A stretch of 64,000 nucleotides of DNA, taken from NCBI RefSeq assembly GCF_032854445.1, contig NC_088302.1:6197338-6261337 (forward strand), written 5' to 3'. A program made the translations under genes and the position numbers. Origin of the DNA: Liolophura sinensis (taxonomy: Eukaryota > Mollusca > Polyplacophora > Chitonida > Chitonidae). Of this stretch, positions 22,812 to 32,862 are shown piece after piece (positions within the stretch are counted from its first letter, which is position 1; every line of letters begins with the position of its first letter). The notes under the pieces are model-generated. The model was given only the letters and a program-made list of their open reading frames with translations. It was not told the DNA's origin and ran no database searches.

Positions 22812-22985
22812 CTGGTTAAGCCATGATGCTAAGGGCGTGTAATTTGCTATTATTTAAACATTTACCGGAACAGTTAAAACCTGGGGTAAACTGATAAGAG
22901 GCCGTATATCGTCGGTTTGCCCATTTCCGTCGCTGGTTTTACTGCGTATGCTGTACGTCTTTAATTATATTTGGCTTTCATACTT
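22812..22985 (+). repeat. segment related to the 57.8-kb repeat
   Basis: It shares landmarks with 57835-58035: gccatgatgctaagg, ggcgtgtaatttgctatt, a gaacagtta block, ctgataag and gctgtacgtct. Identity is moderate and gapped. A shorter relative lies at 23585-23650. Confidence 0.5.
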
Positions 22986-24639
22986 TCACAACGGACATAG
23001 ACTCCCCCGCTCGACAATCCCTCTACCACATTGCTGTAGCCGAATTAGTGGGACGCACGGTTTATTTTAACATTTAAGATATTTTGTTTGATAAAGAAAA
23101 ATGAAGTTTTGAACTTTAGCACAAAATTGCTTTGTGAACTAACTATACTTTCAGTCATTCCTAACATGTACACACTAGGTCAATACACCCGCATTGCTTC
23201 CCTTCTTCTGGTCCTAAAAACACCTCTTAACATGCAGATTTTAGTGCAATGTTTTTGGGAGATACACACTTTTATCTGCACCCCTTCATGTTTTAGTCCA
23301 CTTCGTGAACTTCCTGCTAACTTCCAAAAAGTCACGATGAAAACGCTGGGGAACCTGCGATTGTGCAGGAATTTGCCATAATGGTGTACTAATCTGAAAT
23401 GCAACCGACCTAACATCTTTACCCTAGGATATTGCTTAGTAGACTTACGGATGTACCTCTCCAAAAGTTTGCAGAATGGGCCAATCTGGCAACAAGCGCT
23501 TATGATTATAAACAAGCCGTTCAATGACTAGGGCGGAAATAAATTTTTCAAATTTTCTATGCAATTTTTCTACCTAATTCTGCATCAGCCATAGTGCTAG
23601 GGAGCATGTAATTTGCGACTAGCTGTGATCAAATTAGCACCCAGTCGGGGACAGTGGCCTTTTCAAGGCTAATAAAAGGGCAACATTTCAAAGCAAAACT
23701 TTCTACGTGTCACTGTCACTGTGAGTGAGGGCACGATTTCTAATGCAGAATTTCAATGAAACAGATATCTAATTTAGTTAGCATGCCGCCGCTAGGTTAA
23801 AACGTAGGCCATCCAGCGAAAATTAGCACCCAGCTCCCGTGTACTGTGAGATCTCGAGACATTTCTAGTAAAATAAATGGCGACAGTCTGAAATGCGAAT
23901 GTTACTGATTACATATAATACTGAGATGCTCACGTACGGGATTGGCCCGCAAGAGTAGTCCCCCTTCACTAAGACGCCCGATATTAAAGTTAAATGAGCA
24001 CATTGATTTCCCTTCCTTTCTACGTACTAATTTGCCAATTTCAACCCCGAAAATGTATATCCCCAAACTCTCTGCAACATATTAAAAAATAATCTACCTT
24101 GACCACCATTTTGAGCGATGGTTGTTAGGCGTGGGGTCACAGCATTCTCTTACCTCGGTAACTTGCAGGGCCCTGGGTAGTAAACACTGGGCAAAAGGCT
24201 TTCCATTCTATCAAAAAGAGACAAAATTCTGATATATTTTAACTAAGTGCAAAACAGCAGTGCATACATTTCTGGTGCATCAACAACCTGAAATGTCTCT
24301 GAGGCAGTATTATCCAGTCAGTACTCATTCGCTATTCAGTTGGGAGGCAAATGTTGGATCCATTTGCCCGAAATGCGCATGTGTAAGCTATAAGAAGGCC
24401 ACCGACTATACCGATTACTTCACAAAAGAAGGATTGTCTATGCAATATGAATAATTATTTGTTTTTATTTATACAAAATATCTTAGTGTTTGGAATATGT
24501 GAGACAACGTAACAACAAAAAAGGCCTGGAGGGTTTCTTCTTTGATTGTATCAAACTTAAGGTGTTATGAAAAGAGTTATAACTGTGAACAGAACAGGTT
24601 ACAGGTACACAAAACATTTATAAAACAGGTCGTCATGGA

Positions 24640-24966
24640 AGCAGGTAGGACGACGTGTGCGCAACCCAATCTCCCGAAGACGATTTTTTTCTAGTTTATG
24701 GGTTTATGCGACGATGGTGTTGAATGATTCGAGCGGTTTCCAGTGCTGCTTGAGGTGTGTTTCTGAGGTGTTTCAAAGTAATCCACCGATCTTGCACAGG
24801 CGTCGTTATCCGTGGACGTCTGGAGCGCTGACGATCCCTGTCGTTCTGAATAAATTTTCTGGTGTCGGACGAGCGCTGCTCACGACCTCCTGTTGCGTTA
24901 ATCCTGCGGCAAGCATGCCAACCGCCTGATTACGTTCGTTGAATATCAGTCTTTGCACGACGCCTT
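24640..24966 (-). pseudogene. Tc1/mariner transposase N-terminal fragment
   Basis: Read on the - strand across two frames, it gives RLIFNERNQAVGMLAAGLTQ (first helix-turn-helix), then RSRRPRITTPVQDRWITLKH with HLRNTPQAALETAR (second, paired-like DNA-binding domain), and NRLREIGLRTRRPT. This is the usual N-terminal layout of Tc1-family transposases. A stop and a frameshift split it and no DDE catalytic domain follows, so it is an inactive fragment. Confidence 0.82.
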
Positions 24967-25954
24967 ATTGCCTTTAATGACTGAACGAGTAAACGTTTGC
25001 AATGACTTAAGTGTGACTATCCATTGACACAAAACTTGCAAATCAGAGCATACAGGGTAGTAAAATAATAATCACGAGCAAAAGTGTCACGTATGTAACG
25101 CGTAATTTATTTTGTGAATTCATATTCCGAGACATCAATGCGGTCGCTGTGAGTTCAAGTCCAGCTCATGCTGGCTTCCTCTACGGCCGCAAGTGGGAAG
25201 GTCTGCCAGCAACCTGCGGATGGTCGTGGGTTTCCCCCGGGCTGTGCCCGGTTTCCACCCACCATAATGCTGGCCGCCGTCGTATAAGTGAAATATTCTT
25301 GAGTACGGCATAAAACACCAATCAAATAAATAAATAAACATATTCCGAGAACGCTGTTAAATGATATTATTATAGGGTGTACTTGTGTAATGTGATACAC
25401 AAACAGGACTGTATTATCTCTTTGGCCGAAGTATTCTAGACTGGAAAGCTGAACTTAAAAACTAATCATACCAGAACAGGATAGGTGTAAGTAAAAAGTG
25501 TAGTATTACAGAAGAAAGTGTAGTATTAAAGCCAAAATCGGAATCACAGATCTGCCCGTCAACCGTTAAAACAATATCAAAAGTCAAATTCCCAAAGATT
25601 AGTTTCGTTAATAAATTGAAATATTTTTTAGTCCGGCATAAAACATGGATCAAATAAATGAACAAATACATCCGAGACAGAAATACTGAAGAAAAGAAAT
25701 AAGTTTCATAGTTAGAATGACTTATTCACACATTAGCAAGTTTACCACTATTATTAGACATGTTTCACCCCAGTAACGTTTGCACCCAAATGGTGACAAC
25801 TGTGCTTAAATTGCCGCTTTTAACAGGCTTTATGAGGGACACTCATACGAATGCTTCAACAATTAATTGACTTCTGTATAGCGAGGTTTAAATATCAGGT
25901 TTCGGAGACATAAGATCCCAAAGGACTCAAGGAGGGGACAATCTCATTCACTTT
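24967..25954. other. SINE-rich intergenic stretch
   Basis: Apart from the SINE-A copy listed next and a tail remnant at about 25615-25668 (tccggcataaaacatgg, then caaataaatgaacaaat), I see no gene or repeat here. Confidence 0.55.
25133..25338 (+). repeat. SINE-A, 5'-truncated, with 12-bp target duplication
   Basis: It starts just before the B-box region (gttcaagtccagctcatgct) and runs to the (AAAT)n tail. It is flanked by catattccgaga at 25121-25132 and 25339-25350. The 3' module carries a cggcataaaac variant. Confidence 0.93.
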
Positions 25955-26191
25955 ATTTATTTATTTATTTGATTGGTGCCTTACACTGTACTCAAGAATA
26001 TTTCCCTTATACGACGGCGGCCAGCATTATGGTGGGTGGAAACCGGGCACAACCCGGGGGAAACCGTCCCTCGTACGGCCAGAGAGGAAGCCAGCATGAG
26101 CTGGACTTGAACTCACAGCGACCGCAGTGGTGAGAGACTCCCGGCTCATTACGCTGCGCTAGCGAGCAAACCAACTGAGCCACGGAGGCCC
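25955..26191 (-). repeat. SINE-A, near full length, reverse orientation
   Basis: It starts with (TTTA)n and continues to the complement of the A-box head, ending ccaactgagccacggaggcc. The internal atcgt-to-ctgcc segment is deleted (about 40 bp). The gypsy LTR begins 39 bp beyond it. Confidence 0.92.
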
Positions 26192-26229
26192 CACGTTCAA
26201 TTTAATACTACACGGAAGGGAGTCACATT

Positions 26230-27189
26230 TGTTACGGTATTGAAAACGGCAACAGAAAACAGATTCAGTGACTCAATATTTCAATGTAAACAATGCTTTA
26301 TATATAAAATGAGACGGACAGTTTTACAGACAGTTCAACAACAACAACAACATACACATCAGCATTACCGGTCTTTACAAGTTTCCAGTTCACCTTTGCA
26401 TCCCAAGGAATGTATTCCAGGAAATCCAACGTAAAGACCATGGGATAAACACACAATTCACACAAGTCACAAATTGTCCTAGACAGGTACTTCGCCAGGT
26501 TAGCGAACACGAACACAGTACACAGGTTACACAGAACTGGAACAGTCAAGCCTTTGAATGACGTCACACCCGCAGAGCACAACACAGGGTAAATACAGGC
26601 ATGGAGGTATAATCCACTTTAGATCAGTCACAGCTCCCGCAGAAGCTCACAAACGAGCCGTTCAGAGACGTAGAGTAATGTCACCTTGTGGCAGAACGAA
26701 CGTCCTTTGCAAAACTGAAAACTTCAGTTTAGAGTCCTTGACGACCTTGTCGGTCAGGTGAGGTCAGCGTGTTAAACAAATTACACAGTCCACACTGTAT
26801 AATCATAATAAAGATCCGAACACCAATAAACGTGACTTCCGCAGAAATTCACATAAACCAGACATCAGTACTACTGTGGTACACAAACGGTGCCGGCATA
26901 AAAATCTGTCCTCCCAACTGAAACTGGCATCACCAGCTCATATCAAAATAATGGACTCGATACGAGAGCGTCGCACACTCTCCTGGCTCCCAGTGGATGC
27001 AGCAAAAATACCTCCCCTCTGCACAGAAAACACGGCTTATATACGTGCCAGGTGGATTCAACTATTTTTAAACACCGAGTTTAATCAGCCAATGAACAGC
27101 CAGTTAAATAAACAGAGCATTGAACACGGTGCTTTCGGCCAGGTCCGCACTGTACATATATAACAGGGCCTGTTATGCTTATAACATAC
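26230..27189 (-). repeat. gypsy 3' LTR, left part
   Basis: It contains 960 bp of the 1017-bp LTR, collinear with 38487-39446 at a constant offset of 12257 bp and no differences noticed. The inserted LINE interrupts it after ataacatac. The complement of a TATATAA promoter motif is at 27037-27043. Confidence 0.95.
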
Positions 27190-27247
27190 GCTTATATTGG
27201 ATAGAATCCATCAAGCATGTCTGGACGTGGCAAAGGAGGCAAAGGTC
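27190..27247 (+). other. histone H4 mRNA-like 5' tag on the LINE
   Basis: The first ~57 bases after the target duplication are 27 untranslated bases, then an ATG at 27217 encoding MSGRGKGGKG, identical to the first ten residues of histone H4 (H2A shares only the first nine). The match stops at codon 11 (Gln instead of Leu). The frame ends 11 codons later. This is what a template switch from the 5' end of LINE RNA to H4 mRNA would leave. Alternatively it could be a fixed part of this LINE's own 5' UTR. Confidence 0.75.
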
Positions 27248-27403
27248 AACTTAACCCCCTTTCTTGTACAGGCGTTCATTGAGAGTGGTTTTTCATAGTG
27301 TTGTATATTTGATATTTTTTGGATTTATTTGTGATAGCTTTCGGTCTTGTAAATTCTAAATTAATAATACACGTTTGTTGCTTAGTATTGGGCTTTTTGA
27401 CAA

Positions 27404-27438
<35 letters not shown>

Positions 27439-27810
27439 GCTGATAAGCAGTCACATCTGATATTAGAAATATAGTTAATCCATAGAAAAAAAGTTCTATA
27501 ATTGATTGTATATATAGTAATATATAGTGTATATAGTAATATATAGTGTATATAGTAATATATAGTGTATAATAGTAATATCGTTAGTATTATATAGTAG
27601 CATAGGGCTATAAGTTACTATACTTTAGGTATAGTGTACAATTGTGGGATAGGAAATCCTGTACTTACACTGTCTCTTCCACACCTAACAGAGCGCCTTT
27701 CGTCTTTTCTCCCTGGCTCGGAGCAGCTCCCGAGCAACTTCTGCTATTTTTAACTGTCGTCTTGTAATAACTCCCCTGTGCATACACCACTATAGTCATT
27801 AGTTACAGCC
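27248..27810 (+). promoter_or_regulatory. LINE 5' UTR with T32 run and 19-bp repeats
   Basis: It holds a T32 homopolymer (27407-27438) and about 3.5 tandem copies of tatagtaatatatagtgta (about 27509-27580). LINEs of this group usually carry an internal promoter in this region, but I see no specific promoter element that I can defend. Confidence 0.5.
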
Positions 27811-29034
27811 ATGGATGACGCAGAAGGAGACGACATGGAAGTCGTGGAAACGCGATCCACTACAAAACGAACGCGCGATTTTTCAACCGATAGAAGCTCC
27901 CAGGAAGGGAAGAAAGCAAAGCAGGTGGGTCAGAAGCAGGGAAATAACAATAACAATGTTGTAATTTCATCTATGGGGGGCTTACCCGTCACTGGGTGGA
28001 ACCCAATTAAATTTGGTCAGAGTTTACAACAAGCAATTGGCAATGTAAAACAAGTAAAGAAAATTAACGGTAAAGACCTAATGATTGTTTGTAATAGTGC
28101 CACTCAAGTCAAAAAGGCACTCAGCATAACAACGCTGATGGGAAGAGATGTCTCCTGCAGGCTGCACTCCAATATCACCCTTTCACGTGGGGTGATTTAT
28201 GGGTTAGGGGAAGACATCACTGAAGAAGAAGTACAACAAGCACTGAAAAAATACAAAGTAACGAAAGCACAGCGTCTGACTAAAGGGAAGGAAAAAACTA
28301 AAACCAAATGTGTGTTGTTATATTTTAATTCGGATGCACTACCGGAAGAAGTTTCTCTCGGTTACGAAATATTTCCTGTCAAGCAATATGTTCCACCCGC
28401 CATACGTTGCTTCAAATGTCAGTCCTTTGGGCATATTTCAGGGGAATGTAGGGGGCGCCAGCGATGCCCAAGATGTGGCGGCCGCCATACATTTGATGAA
28501 TGCCACAACCTGGATCGCCCCAAATGTGTCAACTGCGGGTCCCTGAGCCATAGCTCGGCGTATATGGGTTGCCCATATAGAAAGCAGGTATGTAAAGCGC
28601 AGTTCATAAAGGTTACCAAGAAAATTTCTTTTGCTGATGCTTTAAAATCAGTACGTGAAGAAGATAACCCCCATAGAATTTACCCAGAGGGGTCAAATGA
28701 GCGAGCTCTAACAGAAGGGCCGGTAGTAGATACCCCCCCTGAACAGCCCCATTCTATTACGATTACACCCGTCAAGCCAATCCTTAGGTCCATAGCTACT
28801 CAAACCCCACGTGGTGAACCCACTCAGACAGACGATATGTCCTTCACAATGGCCACAAGGCTTATCGCCATCTTTTCGGAAATACTAATAAAAGTCTTCG
28901 AAATCGAAGACCCTAAGAGTTTGGTACAAGTAGTGTTTAGCATCGCTCAGAGTCGTCTTGGCTCTGAGGCTGTTGATTTTAAAAGACTGAACAATATTCT
29001 ATTTACTGTGTCCTCGGATGGTGAACATTCATAA
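27811..29034 (+). CDS. LINE ORF1 (Gag-like RNA-binding protein)
   Basis: 407 residues. The N terminus is basic and low in complexity (residues 1-50). Residues about 75-190 look like the RRM-like fold common in ORF1 proteins of this LINE group (GVIYGLGEDITEEEVQQALKK). Three zinc knuckles follow: Cys200-Cys213 (CX2CX4HX4C), Cys219-Cys231 (CX2CX3HX4C) and Cys239-Cys254 (CX2CX4HX6C). Such proteins package the element's RNA. The start is the first ATG after the 5' UTR, in good context (gccATGg). The stop TAA at 29032-29034 overlaps the ORF2 ATG as TAATG. The frame is intact. Confidence 0.93.
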   Translation: MDDAEGDDMEVVETRSTTKRTRDFSTDRSSQEGKKAKQVGQKQGNNNNNVVISSMGGLPVTGWNPIKFGQSLQQAIGNVKQVKKINGKDLMIVCNSATQVKKALSITTLMGRDVSCRLHSNITLSRGVIYGLGEDITEEEVQQALKKYKVTKAQRLTKGKEKTKTKCVLLYFNSDALPEEVSLGYEIFPVKQYVPPAIRCFKCQSFGHISGECRGRQRCPRCGGRHTFDECHNLDRPKCVNCGSLSHSSAYMGCPYRKQVCKAQFIKVTKKISFADALKSVREEDNPHRIYPEGSNERALTEGPVVDTPPEQPHSITITPVKPILRSIATQTPRGEPTQTDDMSFTMATRLIAIFSEILIKVFEIEDPKSLVQVVFSIAQSRLGSEAVDFKRLNNILFTVSSDGEHS

Positions 29035-30977
29035 TGTATCCTTTATATAATATAAATATATATTCCTATCTTGTTTTACCTCTATTATCAATGACTTTTA
29101 ACATGTTACATCAAAATATTTGCGGTCTTGGCGCTCATGGAGAGGAATTCAAGTGTTATATTCAAAATCTTAAGCCCGCTCCTCATGTTATATGTCTTCA
29201 AGAAACTTTTTTAAAGCCACATATGGATTTTACTTACCCTGGGTATTTTATAGGTAGAATGGATAGGAATACAGACGGGAGAGGGGGCCTGGCCATGCTT
29301 CTAAAAGACGGCCTATCCTTTTCAGAACTAAAGTTACCTCCCTTTAACAGTATTGAGGCACAATGTTTTAATATTGCTACGAGGTCTGGTGCACCCACAA
29401 GTGTTGTTAATATATACAATCCTTCTAGTCGTATTGATAGAAAAGATTTTGATACTCTTATGTCTTATATTAATAGCACTTATATATTGTGTGGGGACTT
29501 TAACGCTTACGGACCCTTATGGGGTAGCATTACAACGAATTTCAATGGAAGGGTAATGACTGCTCTAGTTAATGATTATGAAATGTGTGTTTTAAATGAT
29601 GGGACGGGCACTCGTGTAGATCCTCATTCTGGTAATCTGTCTCACTTAGACCTTACTCTTTGCTCAGCAGATATAGGTCTGTCTTTTAATTGGTTCGTTG
29701 ATACCATAAGCCCTTGTCCCAGCGACCACTTACCAGTTCTAGTCACCTGTAATATAGACCACCATGTGAATCCTGTAGGCCAGCCTCCCAGATGGTGTGT
29801 GAAAAGGGCAAACTGGGATGTATACAAAGAAGAATGTTTGAGGTCTTTTTCTCAGGATGTGTATAATAATGATGTTGATATTTTTGCAGATAATGTACTT
29901 AATGCCATTGATGTGGCTGCACAAAAATGCATTCCAAAATCCTCAGGTAAGGTGTCTAGTAAAATACCTGTTCCTTGGTGGAACGACGATTGTTCTAATG
30001 CTATAAAAAATCGGAAACGTTTAAAAAATCGTGCAAAACGCACTCGCCTATACCAAGACATTGTTTTATTTAAACGAGCTAAAGCTGTAGCACAGCGGGT
30101 GATTAAAACAGCTCAGAGAGATCACTGGCGACAATACTGTTCGAATTTATCTGAAAATACAAATACCAAAGAAGTCTGGAATAAAATAAACTCGATTAAA
30201 GGTAAAAGAAAATCAAATAACACCCCAACTATTGTTCATAATAATAGTAATTATGTTACTAATATTGACAAAGCCAATATTTTGGCAGACAGTTTCTCTT
30301 TCGTTTCCAGTTCAAACAATTATTCTCCTGAGTTTATATCCCATAAGGAAAATATTGAAGAAATGCATCCTTTTAATAACATTCTTTTTGATGACATGCC
30401 AATTAACAATGATTTTTCTTTACTAGAATTAAAGCAGGCCTTATCCTCATGTTCGGATTCGTCACCGGGTGAGGATACTATTACGTACTCCATGTTGTAC
30501 AATTTGCCATATCACTGTATGACTATATTACTATTGCTGTACAATGCCGTTTGGTCTAGTATGAAACTCCCTGCTAAATGGAAAACGGCAATTGTTGTGC
30601 CCGTTGCTAAACCAGGTAAGGATCCCTCGTTCACATCTTCGTACAGGCCTATAGCCCTCACGTCCTGTCTCTGCAAGGTCACGGAGCGTATGATAAATTC
30701 TCGATTGATGTGGTTTTTGGAGAAACACAATATACTTAGTCCAGTACAGAGCGGTTTTAGAAACAAACGTTGTACTACTGACCATGTGGTTAATTTAGAA
30801 ACCTCCATCAGACACTCTTTTAAATATAAAGATTATTTACTTGCCGTGTTTCTTGATATAGAAAAAGCGTACGATATGGTTTGGAGGACTGGGGTGTTAA
30901 TTAAGCTGCGTAATATTGGCATTGGTGGGAAAATGTTTGGGTTTTTTGAAAGATTTCCTGTCCGGACGTTTTATTAA
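29034..30977 (+). CDS. LINE ORF2, first part (endonuclease and RT palm start)
   Basis: 647 residues before the frame is lost. Residues 22-240 are an apurinic/apyrimidinic-type endonuclease. Visible residues are Asn28 (HQNICGL), Glu57 (CLQETFL), Asp155 and Asn157 (GDFNAYGPLWGS), SHLDLTL, and Asp231-His232 (SDHLPV). A linker leads to RT blocks: SYRPIALTSCLCKVTERMIN, QSGFRNKRCTTDHV and the first catalytic motif FLDIEKAYD. Homology continues into frame 30916-32862. The shift lies at a T6 run (30942-30947), where one extra T changes frame; the last ~10 residues here are out-of-frame. Confidence 0.92.
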   Translation: MYPLYNINIYSYLVLPLLSMTFNMLHQNICGLGAHGEEFKCYIQNLKPAPHVICLQETFLKPHMDFTYPGYFIGRMDRNTDGRGGLAMLLKDGLSFSELKLPPFNSIEAQCFNIATRSGAPTSVVNIYNPSSRIDRKDFDTLMSYINSTYILCGDFNAYGPLWGSITTNFNGRVMTALVNDYEMCVLNDGTGTRVDPHSGNLSHLDLTLCSADIGLSFNWFVDTISPCPSDHLPVLVTCNIDHHVNPVGQPPRWCVKRANWDVYKEECLRSFSQDVYNNDVDIFADNVLNAIDVAAQKCIPKSSGKVSSKIPVPWWNDDCSNAIKNRKRLKNRAKRTRLYQDIVLFKRAKAVAQRVIKTAQRDHWRQYCSNLSENTNTKEVWNKINSIKGKRKSNNTPTIVHNNSNYVTNIDKANILADSFSFVSSSNNYSPEFISHKENIEEMHPFNNILFDDMPINNDFSLLELKQALSSCSDSSPGEDTITYSMLYNLPYHCMTILLLLYNAVWSSMKLPAKWKTAIVVPVAKPGKDPSFTSSYRPIALTSCLCKVTERMINSRLMWFLEKHNILSPVQSGFRNKRCTTDHVVNLETSIRHSFKYKDYLLAVFLDIEKAYDMVWRTGVLIKLRNIGIGGKMFGFFERFPVRTFY

Positions 30978-32862
30978 AGTTCGAGTGGGACAGAGTTATT
31001 CTCGCATGGTTCCGGTGGAGAATGGGGTTCCCCAGGGAAGTGTCTTATCTCCCACTTTATTTAATGTAGCCATAAATGACTTACCCAATGCCATATCCCC
31101 TAAATTAAATTGCACGCTTTTCGCTGATGATAAATGCATGTGGTTTTGCTCTAGGTCCCTTGCCTCTTGTGTCAAGCATATTCAGCAAGGTCTAGATGAT
31201 ATAATGAAATGGAGCCGGGACTGGGGGTTTAAGTTTTCTTCTGTTAAAACAGAAGCTGTTGTGTTTACACGGCGCCATACTGGTAATGTTTGTCTAACCC
31301 TTAATAACTCGACCATCAAAATCTCCTCTTCTTTTAAGTATCTCGGGGTTATATTCGATAATAGGCTTACTTGGGGTAAACATATTGACTATTTGATAGC
31401 AAGATGTGATAAAGTTCTAAATTTAATGAGGTGTGTATCGGGCAAATGTTGGGGGGCTGAGAAAAAATCATTACTACTGCTATATCGCTCTCTCATCCGT
31501 ACCAAACTTGATTATTGTTGTGAAGCCTATGATTCTGCTTGCATTACGCTTAAAGAAAAATTAGATTCTGTTCAGTGCGCAGCGCTGCGGATATGTACAG
31601 GAGGTATGCGCACCACACCACTTAACGTTCTACAGGTATTCTGTAACGAGTGGCCATTGTCTATCCGTCGGCGCCTGCGCACCCTCAAGTTCTTTTTCAG
31701 GCTCAAATGTTCGGTTAATAATGCTTCGTCTCGTATGCTCGAACCTTCCTTTTATGACAACTTGCATGACTTAAATAGTTATGCTGGGTTACCATTTAGT
31801 TTGAGATCAAAGAACATATCTTCGTCTTTAGATTGTGATAATGTTGCTTTGCAGTCATCCCGTGTTCCTGACTTCCCCACATGGAATCTAGAACCTCCCT
31901 ACATTTCGACTACTCTGAACGATGATAGAAAAAAATCTGATAATCCGAATGTTTCCTTACTATGTGCTACGGAATATATACATACAAGCCTATCCCAGTA
32001 CTTGCAGGTATACACTGATGCCTCCAAGTGTCCAGACAGCAACAGAGTTGGTGCAGCTTTTTGTGTCCCAGAGTTAAAATATTCCAAATCCTTTAGATTA
32101 TCCAATTTTATCTCAGTATTTACAGCAGAACTTACAGCTATCATCTGTGCTCTTCAGTTTCTCCTCGACCTAAAACCTTCCAGGGCTGTTATACTTACCG
32201 ATTCTTTATCTTCCTTGCAGGCCATGTCAAATTATGTCTGGTATAATTCTTCATCACTTGTGTTTGAAATACTGCATTTATGCACCGCTCTTCGTTACCA
32301 GGGCGTCTCTGTGAGTTTTGACTGGGTGCCAGCTCATGTCGGTATTGTGGGAAACGAAATGGCAGACTCCCTGGCGAAGAGAGCTTCATCCTTTTTAGAT
32401 ATATCCATACACGTGCCCTTAAACATTAATGAAATCATGAGTCATGTCGTACCTAAGTTTGTGGATATTTGGCAGCGGCAGTGGGATGAAGCTAATAAGG
32501 GGAGGTTTTTTCACCAGTATAATCGTTCTGTCTTGTTAAATTCGCCAATATCATTACGTTCCCGACGAGATGAAACGCTAGTTTTCCGCCTTATTTCTGG
32601 ACATGTACCTACAAATACCTATTTATTCAGAATGAATCTGCACCCATCTGGGTTATGTGACGTATGCCTAATTAACGATGATATCGCTCATCTCTTATTT
32701 ACGTGTACCCGGCACTCTAACGCTCGCCGTGTTCTTTACCGGGACTTACGCTCCATTGGCCTTCGGCATTTTACGTTAGCATCTGTTTTAAATCCTAAAG
32801 CGAACCGAAGTAAGACTTTCCAGGCCCTGGCGAATTTTCTTAGCAGATGTCGTCGTTTTTAA
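30916..32862 (+). CDS. LINE ORF2, second part (RT, RNase H, CCHC)
   Basis: Usable homology begins just after the T6 run near 30948. RT motifs are GVPQGSVLSPTLFNVAINDL and LFADDKCMW (catalytic Asp71-Asp72), followed by the thumb. RNase H shows Asp368 (VYTDAS), Glu405 (TAELTAI), Asp429 (LTDSLSS), His474 (PAHVGI) and Asp484 (EMADSLAK), so the catalytic set is complete. A C-terminal CX2CX7HX4C knuckle lies at Cys581, Cys584, His592 and Cys597. The protein is the enzyme for target-primed reverse transcription. The stop is followed by T-rich 3' UTR. Confidence 0.93.
   Translation: MALVGKCLGFLKDFLSGRFIKVRVGQSYSRMVPVENGVPQGSVLSPTLFNVAINDLPNAISPKLNCTLFADDKCMWFCSRSLASCVKHIQQGLDDIMKWSRDWGFKFSSVKTEAVVFTRRHTGNVCLTLNNSTIKISSSFKYLGVIFDNRLTWGKHIDYLIARCDKVLNLMRCVSGKCWGAEKKSLLLLYRSLIRTKLDYCCEAYDSACITLKEKLDSVQCAALRICTGGMRTTPLNVLQVFCNEWPLSIRRRLRTLKFFFRLKCSVNNASSRMLEPSFYDNLHDLNSYAGLPFSLRSKNISSSLDCDNVALQSSRVPDFPTWNLEPPYISTTLNDDRKKSDNPNVSLLCATEYIHTSLSQYLQVYTDASKCPDSNRVGAAFCVPELKYSKSFRLSNFISVFTAELTAIICALQFLLDLKPSRAVILTDSLSSLQAMSNYVWYNSSSLVFEILHLCTALRYQGVSVSFDWVPAHVGIVGNEMADSLAKRASSFLDISIHVPLNINEIMSHVVPKFVDIWQRQWDEANKGRFFHQYNRSVLLNSPISLRSRRDETLVFRLISGHVPTNTYLFRMNLHPSGLCDVCLINDDIAHLLFTCTRHSNARRVLYRDLRSIGLRHFTLASVLNPKANRSKTFQALANFLSRCRRF

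Larger units (their letters stand above)
19923..24639. other. intergenic region downstream of the GPCR gene
   Basis: No gene is supported. It holds a small inverted-repeat element at 20598, a SINE-A tail near 22480, and segments at 22812-22985 and 23585-23650 that resemble the 57835-58035 repeat (shared ggcgtgtaatttgct block). The 20094-20336 and 23088-23524 open frames have no recognisable domain. Confidence 0.55.

Noticed and set aside
26298-26585. 95-residue frame repeated at 38555-38842 and partly at 9627-9884
   Set aside because: It is inside the gypsy LTR in all three places and differs where the GTT microsatellite varies, so it is LTR sequence and not a gene.
27217-27282. possible histone H4 gene
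   Set aside because: Only ten codons match H4, after which the frame turns into LINE sequence and stops. The rest of H4 is absent.
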